Below, piece after piece: positions 63,551 to 64,000 of a stretch of DNA of 64,000 nucleotides. This stretch comes from Atrichornis clamosus (lineage: Eukaryota; Chordata; Aves; Passeriformes; Menuridae), in assembly GCA_013400975.1 (NCBI GenBank), contig WBMZ01008634.1, positions 306,099 through 370,098 on the forward strand. The letters run 5' to 3'. Numbering within the stretch: the first letter of the stretch is position 1; the number at the start of each line of letters is the position of its first letter. The notes under the pieces were generated by a model. That model made no database searches. It saw nothing but the letters and a program-made list of their open reading frames with translations, and was not told the DNA's origin. Made by a program: the position numbers and the translations under genes.

Positions 63551-64000
63551 GGCGCTCCCTTTCCGCCCCTCCGTCCCCGCCGCGCGGGCAGGAGCGCGAT
63601 GTTGCACAACCCTCTTCCTTTTTCTTTCGCTTCGCTGCGCCGCGGGCAGCGGCGGCGAGTGCGCGGGGCGCCGGTCTCCGCCCTGGGTGGGGGGGACTAC
63701 ACGGCCGGTGCCGCCCGCCCGCTCCCCGCCAACTGCGGCGCTGGCGCGGCCCCGCCGGCTGCGCGGCCGAGCGCGGGGAGCACCGCCCGTCCCCGCGCCC
63801 CGACCGACGGGGCGGGTTATCTCCGAGGGGAAGGGGGCTGAATGCTCGCCGGGGCGCGGGCGAATGGAGACGGGACCGCACATCCCGCGGCAGGCACCGA
63901 CCGCCCGCCCGCCTACCGGGCTATGTCCCTTCCCGCGGCGCCCGGGCAGGGCGGAGACGCCCGCCCCGCCCCGGCAGAGTCGCGGCGGCGGCGCGTCCCG

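Larger units (their letters stand above)
62430..64000. promoter_or_regulatory. CpG island, probable gene promoter and first exon
   Basis: From about 62430 to the right edge the sequence is very rich in G and C and packed with CpG, in sharp contrast with the AT-rich rest of the window. GC boxes (SP/KLF sites) lie at 63542-63550, 63809-63816 and, inverted, 63964-63972. An E2F-type TTTCGCGC lies at 63455-63462. No TATA box is apparent, which fits dispersed initiation. In vertebrates such islands nearly always mark the 5' end of a gene. Long open frames exist on both strands (for example 62345-63292 plus, which has no ATG at its left end, and 63245-63883 minus), but open frames are expected in stop-poor GC-rich DNA and none matches a protein I know. 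The transcribed strand and the gene cannot be read from this window. Confidence 0.85.

Noticed and set aside
63245..63883. 212-codon frame on the minus strand in the CpG island
   Set aside because: It is extremely rich in Arg, Gly, Pro and Ala, as expected when CpG-island DNA is translated by chance. It has no domain and overlaps frames on the opposite strand.
1..64000. CRISPR arrays, operons, phage or plasmid genes
   Set aside because: None is present. The sequence is vertebrate nuclear DNA, with no regularly spaced repeats and no densely packed coding frames.

Overview
The window looks like nuclear DNA of a bird, probably a neoavian and possibly a songbird. Three short interspersed copies carry the characteristic 3' end of chicken-repeat-1 (CR1) LINEs (24266-24352, 29724-29818, 44543-44629). 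A nearly complete solo LTR of a widespread avian endogenous retrovirus family lies at 5580-6064. Repeat density is low, and the last 1.6 kb is a dense CpG island. There is no bacterial gene organisation. Repeat families were identified from remembered consensus sequences, not from a database search.

Layout. Positions 1 to about 61.3 kb are AT-rich, non-coding DNA (intergenic or a very long intron). I found no exon I can defend in it. Long open frames are few, overlap on both strands, contain no recognisable domain, and are mostly under 150 codons. Besides the LTR and CR1 pieces, the region holds two older CR1 remnants (antisense about 40900-41135, sense about 61290-61835) and an old palindromic MITE-like element (12514-12605). 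It also has a 16-base G homopolymer, a G/T-rich tract, two long polypyrimidine tracts and several AT-rich blocks dense in homeodomain-type motifs that resemble conserved non-coding elements.

From about 62.05 kb CpG dinucleotides become frequent. From about 62.43 kb to the right edge the sequence is a classic CpG island with GC boxes, an E2F-type site, a short GCC repeat and no obvious TATA box. This is most likely the promoter and first exon of a gene, but the sequence does not show which strand is transcribed. If the gene runs rightward, the rest of the window is its upstream desert. If it runs leftward, the window is upstream-end intron sequence. The candidate enhancers would fit either arrangement.

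No new biological system is evident. The observations most worth testing are the CpG-island promoter with a possible small exon, the old CR1 fragment beside it, the motif-rich candidate enhancers (including a palindromic Maf/AP-1 site and a palindromic NFI-type site), and the palindromic MITE-like relic.
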